This document shows, one piece after another, positions 47,738 to 59,802 of a stretch of DNA of 64,000 nucleotides (within the stretch, counting starts at the first letter, position 1; each line of letters opens with the position of its first letter). A program made the position numbers and the translations under genes. The stretch covers positions 12,978,337-13,042,336 of the forward strand of contig NC_060064.1 of NCBI RefSeq assembly GCF_020283565.1, in the 5' to 3' direction. The notes beneath the pieces are model-generated. The model was not told where the DNA came from, searched no databases, and worked only from the letters and a program-made list of their open reading frames with translations. Source of the stretch: Trifolium pratense (taxonomy: Eukaryota; Streptophyta; Magnoliopsida; Fabales; Fabaceae).

Positions 47738-48749
47738 TTATCCATTTTCTAAACCTTCTACTGTTCACTTTTTTCATCCTAACTAGTAAAAGTAGATGCA
47801 TACCCCCATTTTATTTATTTTAGATTTACTTCATTCATTTATTCTTGTAAAAAAAAATTACTTCATTTATTTGTTATATTTGTTGTCTATTTATGAAAGA
47901 GATAGATATAAGTGAGATATTATTGGGACTCACTTATGTGGTTCACTTTTTTTACAAACTTATGTGGTTCACTTATTAAAATGGATCCTACTAATCATGT
48001 AATTATATTTATTTTTCTCATAAATGGACAACAAATGAAACAGATAAATGAAGCAAAACTCAACTTCATTTTATTTTATATGACAAACTAGTTAAAAGAT
48101 ATGTGCATTCGTACGAGTCTATTGACTTTTATTCGATATTTAAGTTTTTAATTATATTAAGCGAAAAATTTATTTAGAATAAAATATTTACAAAATTATT
48201 ATATAATATTGTTAAAATATAAGTGAAACTATTGTGTTATTTCTTGTAAAACTTATTAAATGAATAAATTATCAATGACAAATATTTATCCAATTTTGAT
48301 GTATTAGTGACAAATAATGGTCCTGTGTATATTCTTTAATAAAAAAAATAGAATTTTGATTAGGAATATTTAGGGTAATTTAGTAAATTTGATAGTAATT
48401 AATTTTAGTATTTTTTTATAATAAATTTATTATTATATTTTTTATAATAACTTTATTACTATTATTATTATTATTATTAATAGTTAGTCTTAAATTTGGT
48501 AGTAATATTGTTTATGTTTCTTTCTTTTTTTTTTGCAAAAATATTATTTATGTTTCTATTTCTATATTCCTATTTTTATGCATATTCATGTTATTTTTCT
48601 ATAATTTTTTTATTGATTGAAATTTTTATAATCTTTTTATTGTTTTGCTCATATTTTTATGCATAGATTCACATATACTATTTTTTTTATATTTTGTTTA
48701 GTGAAATTTTTATGCGTATAGATTTTTCTGTTTTTTTTTCTATCTATAA
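47738..48749. other. AT-rich spacer, no gene recognised
   Basis: Includes (ATT)n at about 48464-48480 and a short fold-back (TTCATTTATTTGTTATATT near 47862 against AACAAATGAAACAGATAAAT near 48029). Confidence 0.45.
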
Positions 48750-49203
48750 TATGTTTTATTCCTATTATTAAACATATTATCTTTTTATTGTATTTATTTT
48801 ATATTATTTATGTATTTTTTTAAATATTTTTTAGTGAAATTACAATAAAGGATACAAAACTTTGAATATGGTTAAAACTACTAAGGATAAATTAGTAAAT
48901 TTGAGAGTAATCGATTTTAATATATTAGATGAAATTACAATAAAGGATACAAAACTTTGAATATGGTTAAAACTACTAAGGATAAATTAGTAAATTTGAG
49001 AGTAATCGATTTTAATATATTAGATGTTTTATTCCTATTTTTAAACATATTTTTTTTTATTGTATTTATCTTATATTCTTTATGTATTTTTTTAAATATT
49101 TTTTAGTGAAATTACAATGAAGGATACAAAACTTTAAATATAGTTAAAACTACTAAGGATAAATTAGTAAATTTGATAGTAATCGATTTTAATATATTAG
49201 AAG
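48750..49203 (+). repeat. Compound tandem duplication (95-bp and about 275-bp units)
   Basis: A 95-bp unit starting GAAATTACAATAAAGGATAC at 48836 repeats at 48931 and again, slightly changed, at about 49108. The 80 bp before the first unit (TGTTTTATTCCTATTATTAA) recur before the third, so a larger block was also duplicated. Confidence 0.8.
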
Positions 49204-50180
49204 TAGATTAAAAGACAACAAATAGTCTAGAGTTTGAATCTTGGTTCAAATAATCATTGATTAAATGTTACTTATTTCTTAGTCTAGTTATGAATTATCG
49301 AAACCCAATCCCTTAAAAGTCGAACGATTACAAAAAAAAAAAAAAGTAAACTTAACCATAATTAAACTACCAGTATAAAAAAATAGATACATCATAAACT
49401 ACGATAGTATTTATGTTAAATATATACTAACTAAAATATATTTAGTAGCCCAGTGGGACAAAAAATGAAAATTTTTGTTCCTCAATAAACCATAGGACAA
49501 AAGGGGGCAATGAGCACAAGACAAAAAATTGTTCAATACCTTAAAAATTTATTATGTGTTGTTTTGTTCTATCTAATACTTATCTTTTGCAAAAACAAAT
49601 AGATTAATGACCAAAATATTTTTTGATGAAAATATATTCCATACTATACCGACGAAAATATATTCCATACTATTTTGATACTTTATATTCCATACTTTTG
49701 CAATGTATCTACCAATTAAAATATGTTCACGGGACAAATATTATTAATTCTCTTTATTATTGAATTTAATATACATTATCTATTTAAAATTTTCTTCTAA
49801 AAAAAATTCCAATGTCAAAATAAATAAAAAAATTAAAATAAATCACGTCAAATCCCTGCATAAATGTAACATATAATTGATCTCGATAGAAAAGAAGTGA
49901 ACAATATGTGTTTAAATTCTATCACCAAAAAAAATATGTGTTTAAATTCCGTAAAAAAAAAAAAAAAAGTGGTTTAAGAAACAAAGTTTAGGTGCATCCA
50001 ATTCAATAAAGTATTGGGTGGTTTGTTTCAATCTGTGCCATTAAATTATTTTCTACCATATCTACGGTGATTATGCAATTTATCCCATGATGGGAAAATT
50101 AAAGCTGTTGCCCACCATAACCTGCAATCATTCATATCAATTATTAGTCATATATGGTATAGTCATACAATATATTGCAA

Positions 50181-50187
50181 TATAAAC
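50181..50187 (+). promoter_or_regulatory. Candidate TATA box of MATE 4
   Basis: TATAAAC 70 bp upstream of the ATG. Inferred from position and sequence only. Confidence 0.35.
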
Positions 50188-50256
50188 TCATGAGTAACAA
50201 GCCACCAAGTTTTATTACAATCAAGTTGATTTGAAAAAATTAATTAAGTTGAAAAC

Positions 50257-53200
50257 ATGGAGGGAGATGATAATCCAAAGGAGAAGTTACTAGTGAAAAA
50301 ATTAAATGATAATGAAGAATTGTCATTGGTGAAGAAGATTTGGGAAGAGAACAAATTGATGTGGGTGGTGGCAGCTCCAGCAATATTCACAAGATTTTCA
50401 ACTTTTGGTATTGAAGTTATAAGTCAAGCTTTTATTGGTCATATTGGTTCAAAGGAACTTGCTGCCTTTTCTCTTGTTTTCACTGTTCTTATTAGATTTG
50501 TCAATGGTATTTTGGTATGTATCTACTACCTCACCTTTTCTCTTCCCTTTCATATTATTCTAATGGATGTGAAATAAAAGAAAGAAAGAAAAAAAAATAA
50601 TTGAAGATGTTCATTTTAGTAGAAAATATTTGGTACTACAGATAAGAATAGTTTCACTAAACATAATTAAATTAGTAGAAATACCGTATGATATATGTTG
50701 AGATTGAAGTTTAAATTTGAGATTTTTCATTATTCATATTAAGAATTGAATTTCTAACCAGCTAATTGAAAAAATAATAAGAATATACTTTTGAGTTTAA
50801 TTTGAATTTATTTAGGATGAGGTAAAAAGAGAGGTACAAACACAATTTATTTTTAATATTAATAAGATTTAATTAGTATTTTGGTCCTTAAAGAAAGATA
50901 CAAACACATACTTATACAAAATCTGAGAGTGATTGATGAATTTACGAACAATTTGAAGATGAATGGGTGGAAGAAGATGAAGAAATAGAAAAATAATTTA
51001 GTTGGTGATGGTGTACCATTAGGTCCCATAGACATGCAAAATTCAATAGTCTCTTTTTTTTAAAATAAGATTAAATGGTGATTAAAAAATATATTGCGAT
51101 ATATGCAGTGGCGTTGCTAGGAACCTGGACTAGGGGGTTCAAACTTTTAAAATTTAATTAATAATTATAATTATAATATATTATAAAATATACATAGTAC
51201 TAAAAGTTAGTACTCAAAAAATTACAATATATATATATATATATATATATATGCTCTATAGTTGTTCTCTACGCGATGCCATATTCTGAAACCGTCGCAT
51301 AATCAACTCATTGTCACGCAGAGAGAGACGAACATGTGGAGACTCAAACGAGCAGAGAGAGAGAGAGACAACTGGCGAGTGGTGGTGGTCATGGTGGATT
51401 GGTAGTGGTCGAAGAACCATAACAGGGAAGGAGAACTCGCATGACTTCCATTAGTTTAGGGTTAGAGTCTTAGAGAGAGAAGGTAGAGAGAAAGTGAAAT
51501 CTGAAAATAAGTGAGGTGAAATTAGTTTGGGTTTAGTTGGGGTCAGTGGTTCAATTAAAAAAAAAATAAGGGGGTTAAAAATATAAATTATATAGAATTA
51601 TATGTGTAATTTTTTTAAGTCCAGGAGGTTCACTTGAACCCCCTCACATGTATGTGGACTCGCCCCTGGATATATGGTGAACCACTTTTATTGTTGGTCC
51701 ACATAATATATTTGTGGTTGATAAATTAATAGAAAGGATCAATCCAAACCTTTTTTCTCTAAGGGATCATTGAGAAACTTAAAATATCTTTAAAAGACTA
51801 ACAAATTAATTAAGCTATTAATAAAGTGTAAAAAGAGTATAGTGCGTAAGAAAGGTTAAAATATTGATAAAGTGTACAACGTGATAGTGTTAAAATACAT
51901 ATTTTAAATATGGATAAAAAATCATAATAAAGGCAAAATTATGATTTTTAATCAAGTAAAAAGGGGAAAATAATTAAAAAATAATGGCAAAATTGCTTTG
52001 TCAATCCTAAGTTATAGTATTACTGTAATAATTACTAATTAGTCCATTATTATATAAATTTTTTATCCCGATTATTATTTTTTGGTTGATAGACGAAATA
52101 GCAAAACTATTAAAAACTCACACACACAAAATGGAGTGGCCGAGGTTCGAACCTCGATTATAACGTTCTATACTAGCAATTTCAACATTTTTATCAATTG
52201 GATTAGGATTCGTGGACTTATCCCAATTATTTTAACTCTCACATCACATTGTGCACATGTTTATTGACATCTTTTTAACTTTCCATTTTAAAAAGAGTAG
52301 GTGAAGTTTGTAGTCTGTTTATTTTTTATTTGTGTAATTATTTTATATTTATTAATATATCATTGTTTCTCCATTTGACTATGTTAAAAAAATTTATGAG
52401 ATTAGAGATATTATTGGAGTGGTCGGGGTTCTAACTCGGATTTTACATTTTTTCATATTTAAATGTGTGGGAGCCTAATTATTAGACTATTTACAAAAAA
52501 AATTCTTATGTGACTGTTTCTTTTTTTTTTTAATTTTTATTAAGTAGCTCAATGACTTAAAAATCTATTATAAATATGAATAAGTAAAGTGTCTCATATT
52601 CGAATCAAGACTCTACACATATAGTGTGATGTCCCACGTTAAAAATAATAAGGTGCAGATGTTTGTCGGTGGGGGTTCACGGGTTAGAAATTAAATATTC
52701 ATGTACGAGTTGTTGTGGGAGAAAGTGTAGCAGATATCGTTATCAATGGTGTCGTTGATAGAATAAAATGTTGAATAAACTTCACTGTAGATTATAAGCA
52801 AGAGATAATACAGATAAATAATCTTATTCTTTTTCTATGACATTAGATAAATAATTTTTTTTGGTTACAATAGATAAATAAAATTTTAAATATCAAAATT
52901 ATTTTCTTAGATTTAAAATGGAGAGATATTACCAGAATCTATTTCAAATGGTTGATGCGCACATTATGCGCAGTAGTGCTATCAAATGGATAGGCCCGGC
53001 CCAACTCGGTCCAGCCTGGTGGGCTCGACTATATGTATGGGCGAACCTGGCCTGGCACAATTATTCTTATTTTTGGGCTATACATTTAAGAGTCCGACTC
53101 TTATGGGTCATGTGGGCTAGTCCGTTTCATTTTAATTTTTTCCCGTTTATTCAATTTTTTTTTACGTCACTTTGATGTACTAGTTCTTTATAATTATCAA

Positions 53201-54172
53201 TTTTATTGAGATATAATTGTATGTAAGTGTAAATAATTTTTACATCATTATTAAATATCAATTAAACTCTAGTTTGATTAAATCAAATAAATAAATCATA
53301 AATTTACATTGTTTTAAAAGTTTTAGGTAAATATAATCTATTTTATTATGCTTACACAGTTAACTATATTTTTTATAATAACTTTTCAATTAGATGTTAA
53401 TTTTTTATATTTTATATGATATTATTTTTACAAAAATGTCATAATTTTTTTATAATCGGCCAGCCCAAAGCCCAATGGGCTAGTCCGATTTTCACATGGG
53501 CTACACAGGCAAAAAAAACCCGATTGCATTTGAGCTAGGTTTTTTGATGCCCGATCCGGCCAAGCTCGTGGGCTAATAGGTCAGCCCGTTAGCCCGGCCC
53601 AATTTTGATAACTCTAACTACGATACAATCACACCGAAATAAATAAAATATTGAATTGAATCGTACCGGTCTAACCAACTTCAGAATAAAAGAAGAATTC
53701 AGAATATCATGAGGGCATAAACCAAATTCACGAGTAGAGTTAAAAAAAAAATCTATAACTATGAAGACTTTTATCTTATTGCAAAATAAAATTAAAAAAA
53801 TAAAAAACTTGATGAAGGTAAGAGTTAAATCCCACCAAACTACGTATATCCTAATATATAAGTGTTATAATAGTCTATTTTGTCTACTCAAGAAAGAGAA
53901 AATTAAAAGGGGAAATGGTTTGAAGGCATTGTTAATATGGACCATTTAAATAGGTGAACCACTCTGGTTCAATGATAAAAAATTATTAGAAATTTTAATA
54001 ATTGTATACCATACTTTTAAGAAATAAAAACTCACGACCCTCATATTTTTTACGGTTTAAATAGACGGTTTAATAACAGATGTGTTGTGAATTCGAATAA
54101 AATCACATCAATAAAATACTTGATGTGTGGAGCATGAGCAATAGAACGACAACCAATATCAAGAGGATAAAC

Positions 54173-54222
<50 letters not shown>

Positions 54223-57147
54223 CAACAACAATAAACAAGATAAGGGAGAAAAGAAAGAACACGATGTTTATTTACCCAGTTCGGTTCAACAATAACCTAC
54301 TCTGAGAGAGAGCAACCCCTCCGTTCGACTAAATCAAACAAGTAACTTTACAAGAAATTTCCAAACAAGGGTTACAAGAATTAGCATTCAATCATAACTC
54401 TACCCAAGTCTCGAATCTCTAAATTCAACAGACAACATTTATCATCATTAATGTTTTGAATATATTTATCTGACATGTTCACTAGAATTTACCTGTTTGA
54501 AACATCTACTATGATAACATTAAAAATATATATGTGCATTTCCAAATTAAGTTCAAGACTAATTGAGTTTATAAAATGACAATTGTAGTTAGGAATGGCA
54601 AGTGCATTGTCAACACTATGTGGACAAGCATATGGTGCAAAAAAATATGAAATGATGGGAGTATATCTTCAAAGATCATGGATAGTTTTATCAGTAACAG
54701 CACTCATACTTGTTCCACTATTCATCTTCACAGAACCAATTTTGATTTTCTTAGGCCAAGATGAATCCATATCACAAATAGCAGGAATAATTGGTTATTG
54801 GTCAATTCCAACTTTGTTTGCTTTTATTGCCTCATTCACTTGCCAAACATTCCTTCAATCACAAAGCAAGAATATCATTATTGCATTCTTGGCAGCTTTC
54901 TCTATTGCTGTTCAGATATTACTCTCTTGGCTTTTCACAATGAAATTCAATTTTGGAATTACTGGTGCAATGGTTTCAACAATTTTGGCATTTTGGATTC
55001 CAAATATTGGTCAAATTATATTTATTACATGTGGTTGGTGTTCTAATACTTGGAAAGGTTTCTCATTTTTGGCTTTCAAAGATCTTTGGCCTGTTGTCAA
55101 ACTCTCCCTTTCATCAGGTGTCATGTTATGGTGAGTTTTTCTTCTTTATTCATGCAATCTTTAATTTAGATTAGTCTTTTATGTTTTTTTGTATGTCTTA
55201 TAGGTCTTTTAAGCTCCATTAAATATACATTGTTACCCTTTTCACACTCTAATACAAAAATAGATATATTCTGTTATGTTACTGACATGGCAGGAATTAA
55301 TGAGATTGACCATTTATTCTGTTATGTACTCGCCTATTTCAAAAAGAATATATTGCGCGATGGAGAAGAGGAATAAGATAGGTATAGTCCCATATATTTC
55401 ATAGGACAATTTTCGTAATTCCTCTTCTCTTGCGCAATAAATTTGGATTTTCTTTTTCGAGACAGACTTTTGATGATCTATATTTCTATTATGTTACTTT
55501 TATTTATTTATTTATTATGCTTGTTACCTACTTAAATACAAGTGTTTATGAACATGGACATGTCTTCCTAACTTGTAGCTATTGAACATTTTGCAGTTTT
55601 GAGCTATGGTACAACACAATTTTGATTCTTTTAACAGGCAACATGGAAAATGCAGAGGTTCAAATTGATGCTCTATCCATATGGTAATCCTTTTGCCTAC
55701 TCATCTAATATGGGCTCATAGATCACTCATCTAAGGCCCAACTAACATAACCGCCTCAGTTAGTTATGTTACTTACACACTAAGTAACATTATTAACTTA
55801 ACTAATCTTACTAACCTGTTGCTTGTATAGCAAGAAAAGCACTAAACTCACATTGTCTTTGAATTACACTTCAAAATTAAATAGCTTGATTCTATCCTTG
55901 AATTGGGTTGCTTGAGATAAAGTTGAATTCTTTGCAGTCTCAATATCAATGGATGGGAAATGATGATATCACTTGGTTTCATGGCTGCAGCAAGGTACTA
56001 AATTTTGTTGTTTTAATCATTGTTTTTTGGATTAAACCAACAATTTAGTCTCTAAAATATTACTATGGAAAATCAACTTTTAGTCTTTGTTAATTTGCAG
56101 TGTTAGAGTGGCAAATGAGCTTGGAAAAGGAAGTGCCAAAGCTGCAAAGTTTGCAGTGAATGTGATAGTGCTTACATCATTCACAATTGGGTTCCTTCTG
56201 TTTTTATTTTTCTTATTTTTTAGGGAAAGACTTGCTTATATTTTTACCTCAAATAAAGATGTGGCCTCAGCTGTTGGTGATTTGTCACCTCTATTGGCAG
56301 TTTCCATACTACTAAACAGTGTCCAACCTGTACTATCAGGTACTACTATTTATCCTTTACAACTTTGGATTCGGATCCTGTACAGTCAATGACCGCGTGT
56401 AGTTGACTGTACAGAATCCGGATCCTCACAGTCACAACTATATATTGACGGTGTACGAAATTATAATTTATATGTAAGACTATGATGAATTAACATTAAG
56501 ATTTTGGAAACGTAGGAGTTGCTATTGGAGCAGGGTGGCAAGGCATTGTAGCATATGTAAACCTAGGTTGTTACTACATCATAGGCATTCCAGTTGGGAT
56601 TGTTCTTGGTAACATTTTACATTTGCAAGTTAAGGTGAGTCATTACTCATTTTTTATTATTTTCAAATTAATTGTAGTACTATTTGTTTGCTTGTTTCTT
56701 TCTTATGAAACACAGACACAAACACGAACATTATACTAGACACGACACAAATACTGACATATCGACGCCGATAATAATTTAAGAAAATGACATAATTCAA
56801 TGTAATTACATGTCAGACACTAGACACATCTTCGATCAGAAATGCTGCAGCCGTGTATATTCTAATTTCTTGTTTTGTTCTATAGGGTATATGGATTGGG
56901 ATGTTGTTTGGAACACTTATTCAGACTATAATACTACTCATAATCAGCTACAGAACTGATTGGGAAAAACAGGTATCCAATCAAATTTCACCGCGTAATT
57001 GTTTTACATTATTGCCTTATTGTGGTGTATTTCATTACTTCTTAATTATTATGTTTTGATGTGCAGGTAACTATTGCTAGGAATCGTATGAACAAGTGGT
57101 CTAAGGTGGACACTGATCATGAAACAGTAGTTGCATCAGATAATTAG
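50257..57147 (+). CDS. MATE efflux transporter 4 (DETOXIFICATION/TT12-like), 489 aa
   Basis: Exons 50257-50514, 54589-55130, 55597-55683, 55938-55994, 56101-56339, 56516-56634, 56886-56972 and 57067-57147 (stop TAG). Start [10 protein letters not shown], good context (A at -3, G at +4). All junctions are GT-AG and the frame is open. Signatures: [19 protein letters not shown] with Glu269 in TM7, [10 protein letters not shown] with Asn387. Closest to MATE 3 (shared ITCGWC insertion, [25 protein letters not shown]). The exon 1-2 junction matches the other copies despite a 4074-bp intron 1 filled with a hAT element, a SINE, a second hAT-like element and an LTR scrap. Proton-coupled export of an unknown substrate is inferred from the family. 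Confidence 0.92.
51106..51668. mobile_element. hAT-type element in intron 1 of MATE 4, 563 bp
   Basis: Ends CAGTGGCGTTGCTAGG and GGACTCGCCCCTG; perfect 8-bp duplication GATATATG at 51098-51105 and 51669-51676. Contains (AT)n at 51226-51252 and a GA-rich block. Confidence 0.85.
52078..52216 (-). mobile_element. tRNA-derived SINE in intron 1 of MATE 4
   Basis: On the minus strand: A-box-like CTAATCCAATTGATAAAAAT, a good B box GAGGTTCGAACCTCG, and the same 3' part as the SINE at 28841. Confidence 0.65.
52974..53617. mobile_element. hAT-like element with GGCCC-rich ends
   Basis: TAGTGCTATCAAATGG and GGCCCGGCCCAA on the left answer AGCCCGGCCCAATTTTGATA and ACTCTA on the right. No target duplication could be matched. 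Organised like the 45375 element but not the same sequence. Confidence 0.5.
54110..54430 (-). mobile_element. Copia LTR scrap with (TAA)n microsatellite
   Basis: 'TTACCCAGTTCGGTTCAACA' and surrounding words resemble the LTR at 40289-41291. The (ATA)n tract at 54173-54219 continues as (AAC)n to 54231. Neither LTR end is present. Confidence 0.45.
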
Positions 57148-57669
57148 TTTCTATTAGAAATAAAATGTTCTTCGTTTTTTGTTTGACAAACTTTCGATAT
57201 GTCATGTTGACTAATCGTGAGTTTAAGGGAAAGTGTTAGTAGCCCATTAAGTTAAGCTATTGGTATTCTAATGAAACCCTAGCCTCCATCATTTATTTCT
57301 CTATTTTGTATCTCTGAATCTAATAAAGCTCCTTACTCCTTGTGTATGTTTTGGAAAATTTATTTCTGAAAAATCTCTAAATTAAGTTTTCTGTCTTCAT
57401 TTGTTTTCCCGAACTTGTACAGCTAAGGGGTTGATTGACATGTTCATTTGATTATTGATCAATTTTAAGTATTGAACTTCATTTATGAGCTGTGCTATAT
57501 GGCACGACGTATATCATAGTAGCTTAATCCGTTTCAACTCATTAGACTAACACAAAAACAAAAAAAAGTAAGGAAAAAGTAATAAAACACCTCTGTAGAA
57601 GAGTTACACGTATATCTATTTAAAACCAAATGTCAAGTTGCTAACAGTATACTAAATAATTGGTACCAA

Positions 57670-57815
57670 TTGTTAGTTGGTTCAGTGGTAATTCATACTA
57701 AACTTATTAGAGATGACTATAGTTCGAGTCTCCGCAACTGTGATTGGAAGGTGGTTGGAACCACTTGATGTCAGAATCGACTCTGAATCAGATTAAACTG
57801 GTGGTGAAAGTCAAA
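57670..57815 (+). mobile_element. tRNA-derived SINE downstream of MATE 4
   Basis: A-box TTAGTTGGTTCAGTGGTAAT at 57672 and B-box AGTTCGAGTCTCC at 57721, spaced as in a tRNA head, then a non-tRNA body ending A-rich. Confidence 0.65.
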
Positions 57816-57821
57816 ATAATA

Positions 57822-57953
57822 CTCCCTCCGATCACATATATAAGCAAAAATTACTTTTTTAAATTCATTAGAAAAGTAATTTGGACTAGATATATTACTT
57901 TTCTAATGAATCTAAAAAAATAACTTTTGCTTACATATGTGACAGGAGGCAGT
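57822..57953. mobile_element. Stowaway MITE
   Basis: TACTCCCTCCGATCACATAT at left; ATATGTGACAGGAGGCAGTA at right; ATTACTTTTCTAATGAAT and its complement pair inside. Confidence 0.65.
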
Positions 57954-57954
57954 A

Positions 57955-58000
<46 letters not shown>

Positions 58001-58304
58001 GGCTTAAATATCATTTTCGTCCCTGTATGTTTGTGAATTTTTTGTTTTAGTCCCTGTATATTTTTTTGTTGCAAATAAGTCCCTAAATGTACAAAATTTG
58101 TTGGTTTTAGTCCTTAAAGTCAAAATCCGCAGAAAAATCTGAAGGAAAATTTGCATGAAAACTGCAGATTTTCCTGCGGATTTTGATTTTAGGGACTAAA
58201 ACCAACAATTCGCGAACATACAAGGACTTATTTGCAACAAAAAAAATACAGAGACTAAAACAAAAAATTCGCTGACATACAGGGACCAAAATGATATTTA
58301 AGCC

Positions 58305-58351
<47 letters not shown>
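57953..58351. repeat. (TAA)n microsatellite split by an insertion
   Basis: TAA repeats fill 57953-58000 and 58305-58351, interrupted only by the element at 58001-58304. Confidence 0.9.
58001..58304. mobile_element. Mutator-like fold-back MITE inside a microsatellite, 304 bp
   Basis: Ends GGCTTAAATATCATTTTCGT and ATGATATTTAAGCC; nearly the whole element folds back (TTTTCCTGCGGATTTTGA against TCAAAATCCGCAGAAAA at the centre). Flanked by TAATAATAA on both sides, compatible with a 9-bp duplication though the host repeat makes this unprovable. Confidence 0.8.
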
Positions 58352-58353
<2 letters not shown>

Positions 58354-58692
58354 TGATAGTATTGATTTGGAGTATCACTACATAAAAAAAGATATTTGTG
58401 ATGTAGTACTAATTCATTAAGAATGCACCACAAACCAAAACAATGATTTTGACTCAAAATAAAATGAGAGACAAAAATTAATTTGAAAACAGCACACTAG
58501 TCGTGCAACATGGACGACAACTTTTGTCGTACCACCGATCATTTTCCATTTGTTTATGAGCTATATGTTACGAAGAAATTTGATCACGAAATGCAAGAAT
58601 AGGTACACGACAGTATTCCTAAAAAAAACGTTTATGTTGTTTACGAATGGTACGAATTAATTACGACAATGTTGTAATTTTTTTAAGGAAAA

Positions 58693-58863
58693 TGTTAACA
58701 TCACCACATGTGTACCAAATGCACATGTTAAGAATACAAATGTAGTAATATTCTCTTGTAACATGTGCATTATACTTTTCAAACATTAAATTATTTTATA
58801 TTATTAAATGCAAATTTCTATTTTTAGATACCTTAACATGTGTCCTTAGTGCACATGTTAACA
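58693..58863. mobile_element. MITE of the GTGCCC family, diverged copy
   Basis: TGTTAACATCACCACATGTG at left and GTGCACATGTTAACA at right, with the body wording of 46590 and 47573 in reverse order. Confidence 0.6.
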
Positions 58864-59191
58864 CGACCCCTTTTTTTAATTCCTTGTTATCTATCTATTA
58901 TGTACTAGTCCTTTTTTGTTTGAGGAAAATGTTATAGTCTTTATTCAAACTAATTTTATATTATATTTGTACCCAAAAAAAGAAACTAATTTTATATACA
59001 AAACCCATGGTTATTTTAATTAACCATTATAAAAAATTGATCTGTATAAAATTAGCTACTGTAGCTATGATGCACTATTACTTATCCAACTACTGTAATT
59101 AATATTGATATGCAAAACTAGCTTTGAAAAAAAGAAGTAAAAACTAGCCGTTATTAAAAAAACGAGTAAAAACTAGCCGTTATGTTTAGCT

Positions 59192-59200
59192 CTATATATA
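59192..59200 (+). promoter_or_regulatory. Candidate TATA box
   Basis: CTATATATA 146 bp upstream of the ATG at 59338, a plausible promoter for the reading frame that follows; inferred only. Confidence 0.3.
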
Positions 59201-59337
59201 CTCCTATATAGTCTTAACATAAGAGAAGATTTTCATGTCAAATTGTGCAACCATATCTCATTTTTTTCATCTTGTTAACAAATTGTGCAATAACTGCAAT
59301 CTTCACTCATTCTCTCACATTTGAATCATCCATACGA

Positions 59338-59802
59338 ATGGATCCAAAATATCCAATAATAGATCCAAACGATCCGGACGCCTTCGATAAAGTCTTTAAC
59401 CAAATAATAGATGAATGCCTCGAAGACGACCCCGTAGAAGAAGTCATAAGGTTACGCAAGCGGGAACGTCGAGCAAACAGAACCGCAAGGCATGTCGCTA
59501 GGCGCCACAGATGAAAAAAAATAGAACAAAGTCATGAAGAAGTACAAGCAATGACAATGGCAATGGAAGCAATGAAATCTGCTAAGAAAAAATCTGATGA
59601 GGCAATGAAATCTGCAAATGAAAAATTATTAGTTGAGGCTATGAACTCTGCTAAGGCAAAAATAGCAGAGGCAAATGATGCCGAAAACTTCATCAAATGG
59701 TACGAAATTCTGATGAAGAACACGTCTGAGATTTGTGAAGAAGAACGTCGAGATCATGAAACACATTGTAACTTTATTAGAGGAAAACTAGCTGATATGT
59801 AA
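59338..59802 (+). pseudogene. Possible PIF/Harbinger-derived reading frame with in-frame TGA
   Basis: One frame, 154 sense codons, broken by a single TGA at 59512-59514. Part 1 (59338-59511) reads MDPKYPIIDPNDPDAF, an acidic stretch, then an Arg-rich end (RKRERRANRTARHVARRHR). The MDPxxPxxDPNDP opening is like plant PIF transposase N-termini. Part 2 (to TAA-type stop after GKLADM) is Ala/Met/Lys-rich coiled coil with three AMKSA-like repeats, then FIKWYEILMKNTSEICEEE, resembling the C-terminal domain of Myb/NAM-associated proteins that accompany such transposases. An internal deletion joining both is one reading. An ATG at 59245 would add a hydrophobic leader but is less likely. Assignment is tentative. 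Confidence 0.4.
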
